Positions 19,301-26,333 of a stretch of DNA of 64,000 nucleotides are shown one piece after another (position 1 is the stretch's first letter; each line of letters begins with the position of its first letter). A program made the position numbers and the translations under genes. This DNA comes from Arsukibacterium sp. MJ3 (lineage in GTDB: Bacteria; Pseudomonadota; Gammaproteobacteria; Enterobacterales; Alteromonadaceae): contig NZ_LAHP01000009.1 of assembly GCF_000987765.1 (NCBI RefSeq), positions 1 through 64,000 of the forward strand, given 5' to 3'. The notes under the pieces are model-generated. The model worked only from the letters and a program-made list of their open reading frames with translations, did not search any database and was not told where the DNA came from.

Positions 19301-19460
19301 GGGGCTTATTCCGTTAGCCCTGGCAACCGGTCCGGGGGCTGAAATTCAACGACCACTGGCCATTGTCGTTATTGGTGGCCTGATAACATCAACCCTCACC
19401 ACCTTATTTTTACTGCCACTGATGTATGCACGTTTACGAGGCCGTTATGACAAATCTTGA
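16395..19460 (+). CDS. Heavy-metal efflux RND pump (CusA/CzcA family)
   Basis: 1021-residue proton-driven inner-membrane pump of the HME-RND family, exporting metal from periplasm or cytoplasm through the partner channel. Features: N-terminal helix, PIDAFPDISPTQVKLI typical of CusA/CzcA, two large periplasmic loops, and transmembrane segments with IAIGMLVDAAVVVVEN. That TM4 sequence is nearer to copper/silver (CusA) than to zinc/cobalt (CzcA) types, but I could not verify the CusA methionine triad. The segment LGMDAMGLNETDMF contains several Met. The copper-type receptor gene downstream supports copper as substrate; this is inference. A DUF3240 gene overlaps its 3' end. Confidence 0.9.
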   Translation: MAALIRFMLTQKIFVLAMTALIIALAVQAWQRLPIDAFPDISPTQVKLIIRAPGMTTAEVEAQITQPIETELLGIPDQSILRSTTKYAITSITIDFAEGTDIYWARQQVSERLAGVWGSLPDNVEGGIAPMSTPLSEIFMFSYDNPNLTLTERRHVLDWQIRPLLRTVPGVAEVTTMGGYVQTYEFTPDLQRLQQVGIGLEQLITWLQQHHVNGSVGRINSGTSTLVIRTEGKLHDAYDLGQLTIQSASNELLRLEQLGNVSMGHLARFGGVTHNGEETAQAMIISLKGSNTSDVVNAVKIKIEQIALTLPEGSELNVFYDRASLIETAVSTILEALFAAVMLVLLVLFVFLADVRAALVVAVSIPLAVALTFLAMDQVGITANLMSLGGIVIAIGMLVDAAVVVVENILTQSQQQQHAPRAHRVYRATLAVAKPVVAGTAIVIIVFAPLLFLTGLEGKLFSPVAMTIVFAMLASLIVALSVIPVLAVSIIKVSAKPAPRFLQWLLQRYQHALKQVIGRPTPWLITALVVLIVAAGTITFIGKTFMPILDEGDLIVQLEKHPGVNLAESLAVDSQISKRLLREVPEIKQIVARIGSDELGMDAMGLNETDMFIQLHPAKTWQVESKNMLIAKIRVILQQYPGINFNFTQPIQMRVSEMLTGTSGDVAVKVFGDDIATLSELAHKIAKHAEQIDGSVDVQTTIIDGGEFINIRLRQEVAALNQLTTAELSRRLRIFVDGLQVGNITAGKIKTPLMFSSSQSETKVTYLEQLAQIPISLADGSVAALASVATIETQFGPSLIERENGSRFAVVTSNVSGRDIVGFVEELEQRINTTLPLPSGYTIEYGGEFENQARATNNLLTIVPLVLLVIVLILFTTFRSLAVAGLVYANIPFALMGGVLALFISGEYLSVPASVGFIALLGVAVLNGVVMLSHFQSIDQRFSTINDLVITGASDRFRAILMTATTAMLGLIPLALATGPGAEIQRPLAIVVIGGLITSTLTTLFLLPLMYARLRGRYDKS

Positions 19461-19761
19461 AGTTTTACATGTTTTTTTTCCAATGGATTTACGAGACTTA
19501 GTTGTGGATGCTTTGCTCGAGCTTGATGACTTGAGCGGTTTCACAATCATTCCTATCGATGGTCACAGCCGTCATAACAGCCAGTTTGATAAGTTAGAGC
19601 AAGTTGTCGGCTATCGCCGGATGTTTAGCTTAGAGCTGATTGTAAATGCTGACTTACGCGAGGTCGTTATTCAGCACTTACGAACCTGCCGCTCAAGTAA
19701 GCCAGGCGATAGCGGCATTCGTTACTATGTTACACCTGTGATCGCCAGTGGGCATTTATAG
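19447..19761 (+). CDS. DUF3240 family protein
   Basis: 105 residues. ATG at 19447 has GAGG 6 nt upstream and lies inside the end of the RND pump gene (14-bp overlap in another frame). The small alpha/beta protein (VLHVFFPMDLRDLVVDALLE, FTIIPIDGHSR, MFSLELIVNADLREVVIQHL, GIRYYVTPVIASGHL) fits DUF3240, a family seen beside or after heavy-metal RND pumps and resembling PII-like domains. It may sense metal or tune the pump from the cytoplasm; its function is not established. Last gene of the operon. Confidence 0.82.
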   Translation: MTNLEVLHVFFPMDLRDLVVDALLELDDLSGFTIIPIDGHSRHNSQFDKLEQVVGYRRMFSLELIVNADLREVVIQHLRTCRSSKPGDSGIRYYVTPVIASGHL

Positions 19762-19767
19762 TAAAAC

Positions 19768-19785
19768 GGCCACTCTTATGTGGCC
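19768..19785 (+). terminator. Possible terminator stem-loop after metal-efflux operon
   Basis: A GGCCAC/GTGGCC stem with a 6-nt loop begins 6 bases after the DUF3240 stop codon. There is no good U-tract, so termination may be partial. Confidence 0.35.
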
Positions 19786-19798
19786 ACTACCGCTTTGC

Positions 19799-19815
19799 TG
19801 CGACAATATGCCGCA
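19799..19815. promoter_or_regulatory. RegA/PrrA/RoxR-like box upstream of copper receptor
   Basis: TGCGACAATATGCCGCA is a near-perfect palindrome fitting the consensus GCGNC-N5-GNCGC bound by the RegA/PrrA/ActR/RoxR family of redox response regulators. An almost identical site (one base changed) lies upstream of cydA. It ends 35 bp before a -10-like TATCAT at 19851-19856 (33 bp for the cydA copy). The assignment to this family rests on the consensus only. Confidence 0.5.
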
Positions 19816-19883
19816 TCGTTATCAAGGCGTCTTACCGTTAATATTGTTGCTATCATTTAGCGTATTAGTAGTAAGAGGTGGTA

Positions 19884-21956
19884 ATGGCGAGTATTAAATT
19901 GCGCCGTTTTTGTATGGTCAGTGTGCTGCTGGCGTATCCGTTGTTGGCGAAGGAACCTGTTGGCTCGCCGGATGCCAGCGCAGATATTGAGCATGCCAAT
20001 ATTGAACATATCGTGGTAACCAGTGTGGCAATGCAAAGCCCATTGACGGTAGTGACAAACCCTAAACAGCCACGACAACCATTGCCAGCACATGATGGTG
20101 CCGATTATTTGCGCAGCATCACCGGTTTTAGCATTATTCGCAAAGGCGGCGCCAGTAGCGACCCATTGTTCCGTGGTATGGCAGGTTCTAGGCTAAATAT
20201 TCTGACTGATGGCGATATGCTACTGGGTGGTTGTGGTAGCCGTATGGACCCACCCACCGCCTATATTGCCCCGCAAGCTTATGACAAACTCACGGTGATT
20301 AAAGGGCCGCAAACCGTATTGTATGGCCCGGGTAGCAGTGCGGCTACTATCTTGTTTGAACGTAATAACCGGCGGCTGAGCCAGGCCGGTGTCAGCGGCA
20401 GTTTCAATAGCACCTTTGCCAGCGCTGCGCGCACAGATAATGCGTTAGATATCACTGCGGGCACGACCACCGGTTTTGCCCGGGCTATTGCCACGTTTGC
20501 CCGCGCTGATGATTACCAGGACGGTGCCGGGCAACGAATTCATTCAGCTTATCAGCGCTGGAGCTCGCAGCTGGAGCTGGGCTATACCCCAACAGATAAT
20601 AATACGCTGTTGCTAAAGTTGGGTGTCAGTGATGGCGAAGCCGCTTATGCTGACCGATTGATGGATGGCAATGTATTTAGACGGCAAAATTTGGGACTGA
20701 AATGGTCATTAAACGATATTAACCACTACTTACAGCGTTTAGATGTGCAGTGGTATTACAATTATATTGATCATGTTATGGATAATTACAGCCTGCGCAG
20801 TTTCAGGCCTAGCATGATGATGCCAATGCCCGGTGCCAGTAATCCGGATCGGCGAACGTTGGGGGCCCGGCTTTACACCGAGTGGTTTCTCACTAACGAC
20901 TTAAGCTGGCAAGTAGGGGTTGATGGGGCGCAAAATACTCATCGGATCCGTGGCAGCATGAATCAAGTTGTCATGCCTTATCAGCAACGTGATAAGCAGG
21001 AAGACATACGCTTTAGCCAGCTAGGATTATTCAATGAACTCATATACCAGCTAAGTGACAATAGCCAGCTAATCGCCGGTGGTCGGTTGGATTACTGGCG
21101 TGCTCGCGACAACCGGCAAATGCTGGGGACCATGGCGCAGTCGCAGATAAATCCTAGTTTCGGCCAAAGCCGCGACGCTTATTTAACCGGCGGTTTTGTG
21201 CGGTATCAATACCAGTTGGCAGCCTGGCAATGGTACCTGGGATTGGGTTATAACGAACGCTTTCCTGATTATTGGGAGCTGGCCGGGGCTAACCGGGCAG
21301 CAGAGCAAAGTGTTAGTGCTTTTTATGTTAGGCCAGAGCGAACTACCCAGCTTGATCTGGGGCTTGTCTATCAACATCAGGCTTGGCAGTTGGGGTTATC
21401 GTTGTTTGCAAATAATATTAACGATTATCTGCTGTCGCAGCAAAATTGGCCGTTAACGCCGCAAAACGTGACGGTAAGCCGTAATATCGACACCCGCAGT
21501 ATAGGAGCCGAGCTGGATTTAAGTTATCAGTTTAATACCCACTGGCAAAGTAGTCTGGCGCTGGCTTATGTTAGGGGCAATAATAAAACTGATAACGTTG
21601 CGCTGGCCCAGCAACCGCCGCTAGAAGCAAAGTTCGCGCTTAATTATGACCAACAAAACTGGTATAGCGGAGTGTTATGGCGATTAGTAGCTGCCCAACA
21701 TCGGGTGGCGCCCGGTCAGGGTAATATTGTTGGCTCAGATATCGCGCCAAGCTCCGGTTTTGGTGTGCTGTCATGGCATGCAGGCTGGCGATTTGCTGAA
21801 AAAATTACCATGGTGGCGGGTGTTGATAACTTGCTAGCGCACCGTTACCACGAGCACCTGAGTAAAGCAGGTGTCATGGTTAACGGCTATTTTCCGATCT
21901 CCCAGATTAATGAAGCCGGGCGTACGCTATGGTTAAACCTTAACTGGCAGTTTTAG
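19884..21956 (+). CDS. TonB-dependent copper receptor (OprC/NosA family)
   Basis: Outer-membrane receptor for copper import. I use ATG at 19884 with AGAGG 5 nt upstream; a GTG 6 bases earlier is possible. After a signal peptide comes a plug domain with RGMAGSRLNILTDG and then GGCGSRMDPPTAYIAPQAYD, the hallmark of the OprC/NosA copper receptors; the CxxxM in CGSRM matches the copper-binding pair of OprC. A Met-rich loop (PSMMMPMPGAS) follows in the barrel, and the C-terminus ends in aromatic NLNWQF as outer-membrane barrels do. It follows the metal-efflux operon and its end overlaps the convergent sqr gene by 4 bp. An RegA-like box lies upstream. Confidence 0.9.
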   Translation: MASIKLRRFCMVSVLLAYPLLAKEPVGSPDASADIEHANIEHIVVTSVAMQSPLTVVTNPKQPRQPLPAHDGADYLRSITGFSIIRKGGASSDPLFRGMAGSRLNILTDGDMLLGGCGSRMDPPTAYIAPQAYDKLTVIKGPQTVLYGPGSSAATILFERNNRRLSQAGVSGSFNSTFASAARTDNALDITAGTTTGFARAIATFARADDYQDGAGQRIHSAYQRWSSQLELGYTPTDNNTLLLKLGVSDGEAAYADRLMDGNVFRRQNLGLKWSLNDINHYLQRLDVQWYYNYIDHVMDNYSLRSFRPSMMMPMPGASNPDRRTLGARLYTEWFLTNDLSWQVGVDGAQNTHRIRGSMNQVVMPYQQRDKQEDIRFSQLGLFNELIYQLSDNSQLIAGGRLDYWRARDNRQMLGTMAQSQINPSFGQSRDAYLTGGFVRYQYQLAAWQWYLGLGYNERFPDYWELAGANRAAEQSVSAFYVRPERTTQLDLGLVYQHQAWQLGLSLFANNINDYLLSQQNWPLTPQNVTVSRNIDTRSIGAELDLSYQFNTHWQSSLALAYVRGNNKTDNVALAQQPPLEAKFALNYDQQNWYSGVLWRLVAAQHRVAPGQGNIVGSDIAPSSGFGVLSWHAGWRFAEKITMVAGVDNLLAHRYHEHLSKAGVMVNGYFPISQINEAGRTLWLNLNWQF

Positions 21957-23263
21957 CTGCCAGGTTTATCGATGCCTGTGTTGGCTTTGGCATGCCGAGC
22001 AGTGGGTAGGTTATCGCGATAAATAGGCGCCGCTAACCATTCCCGGCCTTTTAACATGGCGTGCCAGTATAACGGCGGTAACATTTTTTCTTTTAATAAC
22101 CATGCCAATGTTGACGGTTTAGTACCATCAATTAACCATTTTGGAAAAGTGGGCTCTACTTTGCCACCGTACAGAAACTCGGCTAACACAATTTTACCGC
22201 GCTCTACGGTTAAAGGGCAGGAACCATAGCCATCATATTCTGCTCTAAGGTTTTTGCCAGCGAGCAAACCAAGCAAGTTTTCGGCTACTACCGGCGCTTG
22301 TTTGCGTACCGCTGCTGCTGTTTTGGCATTAGGCGAATTGCAGCAATCACCCAGCGCAAAAATATTAGCAAAGCGTTTGTGTTGCAGCGTGTCGGGATAC
22401 ACGTCAGCCCAGCCGGCATTGTCTGCTAGCGGGCTTTGCTTTAGAAAATCAGGGGCAACCTGTGGCGGAGTGACATGCAGCATATCGAAGTGTTTTTCTA
22501 TCAGCTCATTGCTACCATCGGCCATAGTGCGTTTAAAGGTAGCCGTTTTAGCGGGGCCATCAACGGCAACCAGGTTGGTTTGCAGATTTAAGGTAATACC
22601 GTATTTTTCAACATAATCGGTGAGTGCCGGCACATAGTCAGCTACACCAAAAAGTGCTGCTCCGGCACTACAAAATTCCACATTTATCTTGGCTAATACT
22701 TGTTGCCTAAGCCAATGGTCACAAGACAAATACATGGATTTTTGTGGCGCGCCAGCACATTTAATCGGCATGGCGGGTTGGGTAAAAATAGCGTTGCCAT
22801 GGTGCAACTGTTGTACCAGCTGCCAGGTATAAGGCGCCATGCCTGGCGCATAGTTTGAGGTAATACCATTGTCGCCCAAACTTTCTTTCAAACCAGGAAT
22901 TGTCTGCCAGTCGAGCGTTAGCCCGGCGGCTACTACCAACGCACGATAGCTAAGTTCGGTATTGTCGGCTAATTGCACACTATTTTGTGCAGGGTTAAAA
23001 GTTGCCGTCGCACTTTTATGCCAGCTAACATTCTTGGGAATAAGTGATGCCATTGGTTTAACGGTGCTTTGCTGGTTAAACACGCCCGCACCAACTAAAG
23101 TCCAGCCTGGCTGGTAATAGTGTTGCTGGCTGGGTTCAACCAAAGCAATATTGAGATTAGGCTGGCGTTTAAGCAAGCTGGCAATAGTGGCCAACCCGGC
23201 CGCACCACCGCCAATGACCACAACGTCGAAAGATGTTATCGCTGTTTTTTTGTCAGTATTCAC
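21953..23263 (-). CDS. sqr: Sulfide:quinone oxidoreductase, type II
   Basis: FAD enzyme oxidising sulfide to sulfane sulfur and passing electrons to quinone at the membrane. Start is GTG at 23263 after a GGGGG-containing site. The dinucleotide fold is VVVIGGGAAGLA (residues 14-25). Cys169 in KCAGAPQK and Cys349 in YDGYGSCPL match the redox-active cysteine pair of human SQOR, so this is type II rather than the bacterial type I. GDCCNSPNAKTAAA binds FAD. No membrane helix; a C-terminal amphipathic attachment is usual. Persulfide dioxygenase and rhodanese genes 6-8 kb away complete a mitochondrial-like sulfide route, and a CIO-type bd oxidase lies between. Confidence 0.92.
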   Translation of the reverse strand: MNTDKKTAITSFDVVVIGGGAAGLATIASLLKRQPNLNIALVEPSQQHYYQPGWTLVGAGVFNQQSTVKPMASLIPKNVSWHKSATATFNPAQNSVQLADNTELSYRALVVAAGLTLDWQTIPGLKESLGDNGITSNYAPGMAPYTWQLVQQLHHGNAIFTQPAMPIKCAGAPQKSMYLSCDHWLRQQVLAKINVEFCSAGAALFGVADYVPALTDYVEKYGITLNLQTNLVAVDGPAKTATFKRTMADGSNELIEKHFDMLHVTPPQVAPDFLKQSPLADNAGWADVYPDTLQHKRFANIFALGDCCNSPNAKTAAAVRKQAPVVAENLLGLLAGKNLRAEYDGYGSCPLTVERGKIVLAEFLYGGKVEPTFPKWLIDGTKPSTLAWLLKEKMLPPLYWHAMLKGREWLAAPIYRDNLPTARHAKANTGIDKPGS

Positions 23264-23334
23264 GTTACCCCCTGCAGTGTGAGCTACTCTGATATCAGTA
23301 GACCCCGTTTAAATCTTATGTCATTTGGTTATAT

Positions 23335-23357
23335 GGTTATTCCATTAAAGAATAATC
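23335..23357. promoter_or_regulatory. Inverted repeat upstream of sqr
   Basis: GGTTATTC, a 7-bp spacer (CATTAAA), then GAATAATC: 8-bp arms with one mismatch, about 70 bp before the sqr start. The inner ATTC-N7-GAAT resembles the ATTC-N8-GAAT operator of the SqrR/BigR persulfide-sensing repressors, with one base less in the spacer. Two TAATCTA heptamers 10 bp apart overlap and follow it (23353-23369). No ArsR-family gene is visible in the window, so the binding protein is unknown. Confidence 0.4.
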
Positions 23358-23556
23358 TAATGTAATCTATGCTTAGTTTCTGGCTAGTGCAAGTTAAAGC
23401 TGTTTTTTGCTGAAACCTTCTCGACTAAGTCCATTTATTAATAGTGGTCATGGCCAATTGAGTGAGGTGTTTACATTAATTGAGTGGTGATGATAAAGGA
23501 TGATGTAGTGCCAGAAAATTGTGGCTGGCACTACAGGTTAGTGCGGCCTATGGGTA

Positions 23557-23742
23557 TTAAACCTTGCAGGTTTTAATACCCAATAAGCCATAGAGTGGAC
23601 AAAAGTTGAAAAGGCCGGTTAGTAGAGGCACTACACCAATCCAGCCCCACAGGCCAACTGTGCCGGTGGCTGCCAGAACAATAAGAGCTATGCCAGCGAT
23701 AATTCGCAGCACTTTATCTGTTGCGCCTACATTAGTTTGCAT
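23557..23742 (-). CDS. DUF2892 small membrane protein
   Basis: 61 residues, ATG with GGAG 6 nt upstream. Two hydrophobic helices (VLRIIAGIALIVLAATGTVGLWGW and VVPLLTGLFNFCPLYGLLGI) and the FCPLYGLLGI motif identify DUF2892, the membrane part of YgaP-like rhodaneses and a frequent companion of sulfur-metabolism genes. It sits between sqr and cydAB. Its biochemical role is not established; a place in sulfide handling is suggested by context. Confidence 0.85.
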   Translation of the reverse strand: MQTNVGATDKVLRIIAGIALIVLAATGTVGLWGWIGVVPLLTGLFNFCPLYGLLGIKTCKV

Positions 23743-23828
23743 AAGTAACTCCGTTAATAAGTAATGTCTTAATTATAATAGTATGGATATCGCTATTAAG
23801 CGAAATACTAAGCCGTTAAAACATGATC

Positions 23829-23845
23829 TGCGACAATATGTCGCA
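23829..23845. promoter_or_regulatory. RegA/PrrA/RoxR-like box upstream of cydA
   Basis: TGCGACAATATGTCGCA is a perfect palindrome containing GCGAC-N5-GTCGC, the RegA/PrrA/ActR/RoxR consensus; regulators of that family control terminal oxidase genes by redox state. It ends 33 bp before a perfect -10 TATAAT (23879-23884), a suitable distance for an activator. A smaller inverted repeat TCGCT-ATTA-AGCGA lies just upstream at 23790-23803. Confidence 0.6.
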
Positions 23846-23920
23846 CTGCTATATAAGTAAAATATAAAGTATGTTTGTTATAATGTAACAGTTCGTTTTT
23901 TGCCTTACTCAGGAGTAGTT

Positions 23921-25318
23921 ATGGAACTCGACCCGCTATTGCTTTCCCGCGTACAGTTTGCCTTTGTGGTGTGTTTTCACGCGATTTTTCCGGTATTTAC
24001 TATTGGCTTAGCCAGTTTTATTGCGGTATTGGAAGCCTTGTCGTTTAAAACCGGTAACCCGTTGTGGCAAAAGCTATCTAAATTCTGGCTTCAGGTGTTT
24101 GCCGTAGTATTTGGTATGGGAGTGGTGTCTGGCATTGTCATGTCATTCCAGTTCGGTACTAACTGGAGTAATTTTTCATACGCTACCGCTAACTTCCTCG
24201 GGCCGGTGCTCAGTTATGAAGTCATTACGGCATTCTTCCTTGAAGCAGCATTTTTAGGGGTGTTGCTATTTGGTCGTGACAAGGTGCCGCAAGGCGTGCA
24301 CTTATTTGCTGCCATTATGGTGGCGCTGGGTACCTTTATTTCCTCGTTCTGGATTTTGTCTGCCAATTCGTTAATGCATACCCCCGATGGCTTAGAGCTA
24401 CGAAATGGCATGTATCACGTTGTGTCCTGGGCAGATGCGTTGTTTACTGAATCGTTCGCTTATCGTTTCGCCCATATGGCGTTGGCGTCATTTTTAACCG
24501 CCGCGTTAGTAGTAGCTGGCGTAAGCGCCTGGTTTATATTGCAAAACCGCGAGTTTGACACCAACCGTAAGGCATTATCGATTGCGTTATGGATGCTGTT
24601 AATTTTAGCGCCATTACAGGTTGTAGTAGGTGATTTTCATGGTCTGAACACCTTAAAGCATCAACCGATGAAAGTGGCGGCAATGGAAGGTAACTGGGAA
24701 ACCGGCACCGGTGTACCGTTGTTATTGTTTGCTATTCCGGATCAAGAAGCGCAAACCAATCATTTTGAAGTAAAAATTCCGAAATTAGCCAGCTATGTGC
24801 TGACTCATGACTGGAATGGCGAAGTGCCAGGTTTAAATGAAGTAACACCTGATAAGCAACCACCAGTATTTATTGTGTTCTGGGCTTTTCGGATTATGGT
24901 CGCGATGGGCCTGTTAATGGTGTTATTTGCGTTATGGGGCCTGGTATTACGTTACAAAGGCCGGTATTACCAAAGCAACCGCTTTTTACAAGGTTTGCGT
25001 TTAATGAGTTTAAGCCCGTTTATTGCAGTATTGACCGGTTGGGTGGTTACTGAAGCCGGCCGGGCCCCGTGGTTAATTTATAACCAAATGACCCATGCTG
25101 AAGGGTTAACGCCGTCGTTAACCGGTGGCATGGCGCTCTTTACCTTAATTGGTTACATTGTGGTGTATGCGCTGGTGTTCAGTTCAGGCGTCTACTATTT
25201 GCTTAAAGTGTTCCGCGGTGGGGTGGAAAAAGCCAACCGGCCACATGAACAAGAAGAAGTTGAACGGCCAAAACGGCCATTCTCAGCCGCACACGCCAGC
25301 CTGGAAGGAGACCAATAA
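23921..25318 (+). CDS. cydA: Cytochrome bd quinol oxidase subunit I, CIO type
   Basis: Haem-bearing subunit of the copper-free quinol oxidase that reduces oxygen to water. ATG at 23921 has AGGAG 5 nt upstream; an upstream in-frame ATG lacks support. His20 (CFHAIFP) matches the b595/d haem ligand, SYEVITAFFLEAAFLG carries the two conserved Glu of the proton path, and KVAAMEGNWET the quinol-site Lys/Glu. The Q-loop is short, and GRAPW replaces the E. coli GRQPW, both typical of cyanide-insensitive (CIO) oxidases. Such oxidases resist sulfide and cyanide, which suits the neighbouring sulfide genes. cydB starts at the stop codon. Confidence 0.95.
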   Translation: MELDPLLLSRVQFAFVVCFHAIFPVFTIGLASFIAVLEALSFKTGNPLWQKLSKFWLQVFAVVFGMGVVSGIVMSFQFGTNWSNFSYATANFLGPVLSYEVITAFFLEAAFLGVLLFGRDKVPQGVHLFAAIMVALGTFISSFWILSANSLMHTPDGLELRNGMYHVVSWADALFTESFAYRFAHMALASFLTAALVVAGVSAWFILQNREFDTNRKALSIALWMLLILAPLQVVVGDFHGLNTLKHQPMKVAAMEGNWETGTGVPLLLFAIPDQEAQTNHFEVKIPKLASYVLTHDWNGEVPGLNEVTPDKQPPVFIVFWAFRIMVAMGLLMVLFALWGLVLRYKGRYYQSNRFLQGLRLMSLSPFIAVLTGWVVTEAGRAPWLIYNQMTHAEGLTPSLTGGMALFTLIGYIVVYALVFSSGVYYLLKVFRGGVEKANRPHEQEEVERPKRPFSAAHASLEGDQ

Positions 25319-26319
25319 TGGAACAGCCATTTGATTTAACGCTGATTTGGGCCGGCATCATCGCTTTTGGTGTGATGATGTATGTGCTAATGGATGGTTT
25401 CGACCTGGGACTGGGCATTTTGTTCCCATTTGCCCCTGACGAGCACCACCGTGACATTATGATGAACTCGGTCGCGCCGGTATGGGATGGAAACGAAACC
25501 TGGTTAGTACTGGGTGGGGCAGGCTTGCTGGCTGCCTTCCCACTGGTGTATGCCGTATTTTTACCCGCCTTGTATATAGGGGTATTTTTGCTGCTGGCTG
25601 GCTTAATTTTTCGTGGTGTAGCGTTTGAATTTCGTTTTAAAGCGAAAACCTCAAAATACTTGTGGAACTGGGCCTTTGCCGGTGGTTCCACCGTGGCGTC
25701 TTTTGCCCAGGGTGCGGTGGTAGGCGCCTATATCCAAGGTTTTGAGACTGAAAATTTCCGTTATGTCGGTGGCGCTCTGGATTGGTTAACCCCGTTCACG
25801 GTGATTACCGGCCTGGGTCTGGTGGCGGGGTATGCGTTATTAGGTTCAACCTGGCTAATTATGAAGTCAGAAGGTGAAGTACAGCAATGGGCTTACAAGT
25901 TGGCGCCACGCTTGCTTATGCTGGTACTGGTAGTATTTGCGGTGATCAGTGTTTATACGCCGTTTGTTGACCCCTTTGTTAAAGCGCGTTGGTTCAGTGG
26001 TTTCAGTGCCATTTGGTTGCTACCAGTGTTGGCCTTGTATTGTGCTTATGTAGTGTTTAGTGCGTTACGTAAAAAGCAGGAAGGAATGCCTTTTGTTGCT
26101 ACCATGGGGCTGTTTTTGTTTACTTATTTGGGCTTGTTGGCCAGTAAATGGCCTTATATGGTACCGCCAAACTATACCTTATGGGATGCCGCCTCCGCCT
26201 TTGAATCGCAGTTGTTTTTACTGTTGGGTTTCCTGTTCGTTATTCCGATAATATTAACCTATACCGCCTGGACCTACTGGGTATTTCGCGGCAAGGTCAA
26301 AGCCGGTGGTTACCATTAA
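25318..26319 (+). CDS. cydB: Cytochrome bd quinol oxidase subunit II
   Basis: 333-residue membrane partner of CydA with about eight or nine helices. The N-terminus (LIWAGIIAFGVMMYVLMDGFDLGLGILFP) and the NSVAPVWDGNETWLVLGGAGL motif are diagnostic of CydB/CioB. The start overlaps the cydA stop by one base (TAATG), so the subunits are co-translated. No CydX-like small subunit gene is seen in the 15-bp gap that follows; CIO-type oxidases often lack one. Confidence 0.95.
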   Translation: MEQPFDLTLIWAGIIAFGVMMYVLMDGFDLGLGILFPFAPDEHHRDIMMNSVAPVWDGNETWLVLGGAGLLAAFPLVYAVFLPALYIGVFLLLAGLIFRGVAFEFRFKAKTSKYLWNWAFAGGSTVASFAQGAVVGAYIQGFETENFRYVGGALDWLTPFTVITGLGLVAGYALLGSTWLIMKSEGEVQQWAYKLAPRLLMLVLVVFAVISVYTPFVDPFVKARWFSGFSAIWLLPVLALYCAYVVFSALRKKQEGMPFVATMGLFLFTYLGLLASKWPYMVPPNYTLWDAASAFESQLFLLLGFLFVIPIILTYTAWTYWVFRGKVKAGGYH

Positions 26320-26333
26320 CGGCATAACAGAAC

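Noticed and set aside
23829-23845. FNR or CooA site upstream of cydA
   Set aside because: FNR sites read TTGAT-N4-ATCAA, and CooA half-sites are oriented TGTC...GACA; this palindrome has the opposite arrangement and fits GCGNC-N5-GNCGC better.
25203-25691. A 162-codon leftward open frame opposite cydA/cydB
   Set aside because: cydAB are unmistakable on the plus strand; the antisense product is low-complexity and without homology features I recognise.
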